The notes beneath the pieces were generated by a model. That model was not told where the DNA came from. It made no database searches and was given only the letters and a program-made list of their open reading frames with translations. The position numbers and the translations under genes are program-made. Shown one piece after another: positions 15,719 to 15,736 of a stretch of 15,736 bases of DNA (positions are counted from its first letter, which is position 1; each line of letters begins with the position of its first letter). The DNA comes from an uncultured beta proteobacterium (lineage in GTDB: Bacteria; Pseudomonadota; Gammaproteobacteria; Burkholderiales; Rhodocyclaceae). The stretch spans positions 1 to 15,736 of the forward strand of contig CAIYYE010000044.1 of NCBI GenBank assembly GCA_903930395.1. Reading direction: 5' to 3'.

Positions 15719-15736
15719 TGCCCTGTCGGATTTCGA
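15719..15736. repeat. Start of a possible second, related repeat copy (truncated)
   Basis: Directly after the right arm comes CCTGTCGGATTTCGA, close to the CCTGTCGGACTTGAA of the left arm of the first element. It has the same orientation as the left arm, as if a second copy or a diverged relative started here. Only the first bases are in the window. Confidence 0.4.

Overview
The window looks like chromosomal DNA of a GC-rich betaproteobacterium, most likely in the Rhodocyclales (Dechloromonas/Azonexus-like). This is judged from gene order, protein style and codon use, not from a database search. No tRNA, rRNA, CRISPR array or transposase gene is visible.

Left part (1-6300, all minus strand): a complete phosphate-uptake and phosphate-signalling operon in the order pstS-pstC-pstA-pstB-phoU-phoB-phoR. 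The C-terminal end of phoR is cut off by the window start. PstS binds phosphate in the periplasm, PstC and PstA form the membrane channel and PstB is the ATPase. PhoU couples transporter state to PhoR, and PhoR phosphorylates PhoB. Genes are tightly packed (TAATG and GTGA overlaps). The pstS-pstC gap instead carries two perfect hairpins. pstS is preceded by a Pho box with correctly spaced -10, set inside a perfect 13-bp inverted repeat.

Middle (6400-7920): a lysine/alanine/proline-rich, histone H1/AlgP-like protein gene on the minus strand, with its own well-formed Pho box promoter, and divergent rpiA (ribose-5-phosphate isomerase) ending in a strong intrinsic terminator.

Right part (8005-15554): a DUF4239-like membrane protein followed by a patatin-like phospholipase; a PhnD-like periplasmic binding protein followed by a membrane hybrid histidine kinase, which looks like a two-gene sensor; a convergent EAL-CBS-GGDEF cyclic-di-GMP protein; a small cysteine-rich protein and a GNAT acetyltransferase. 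The window ends in a roughly 168-bp palindromic repeat element whose 19-bp arms are perfect, with what looks like the start of a second, related copy.

The common thread is phosphate. Two good Pho boxes and one doubtful one place the pst-pho operon, the H1-like protein and perhaps the cyclic-di-GMP protein under PhoB. The PhnD-like/hybrid-kinase pair may sense a phosphorus-containing ligand. The least expected signal is the Pho box in front of the H1-like gene, which suggests a phosphate-starvation-controlled, possibly polyphosphate- or nucleoid-associated protein.
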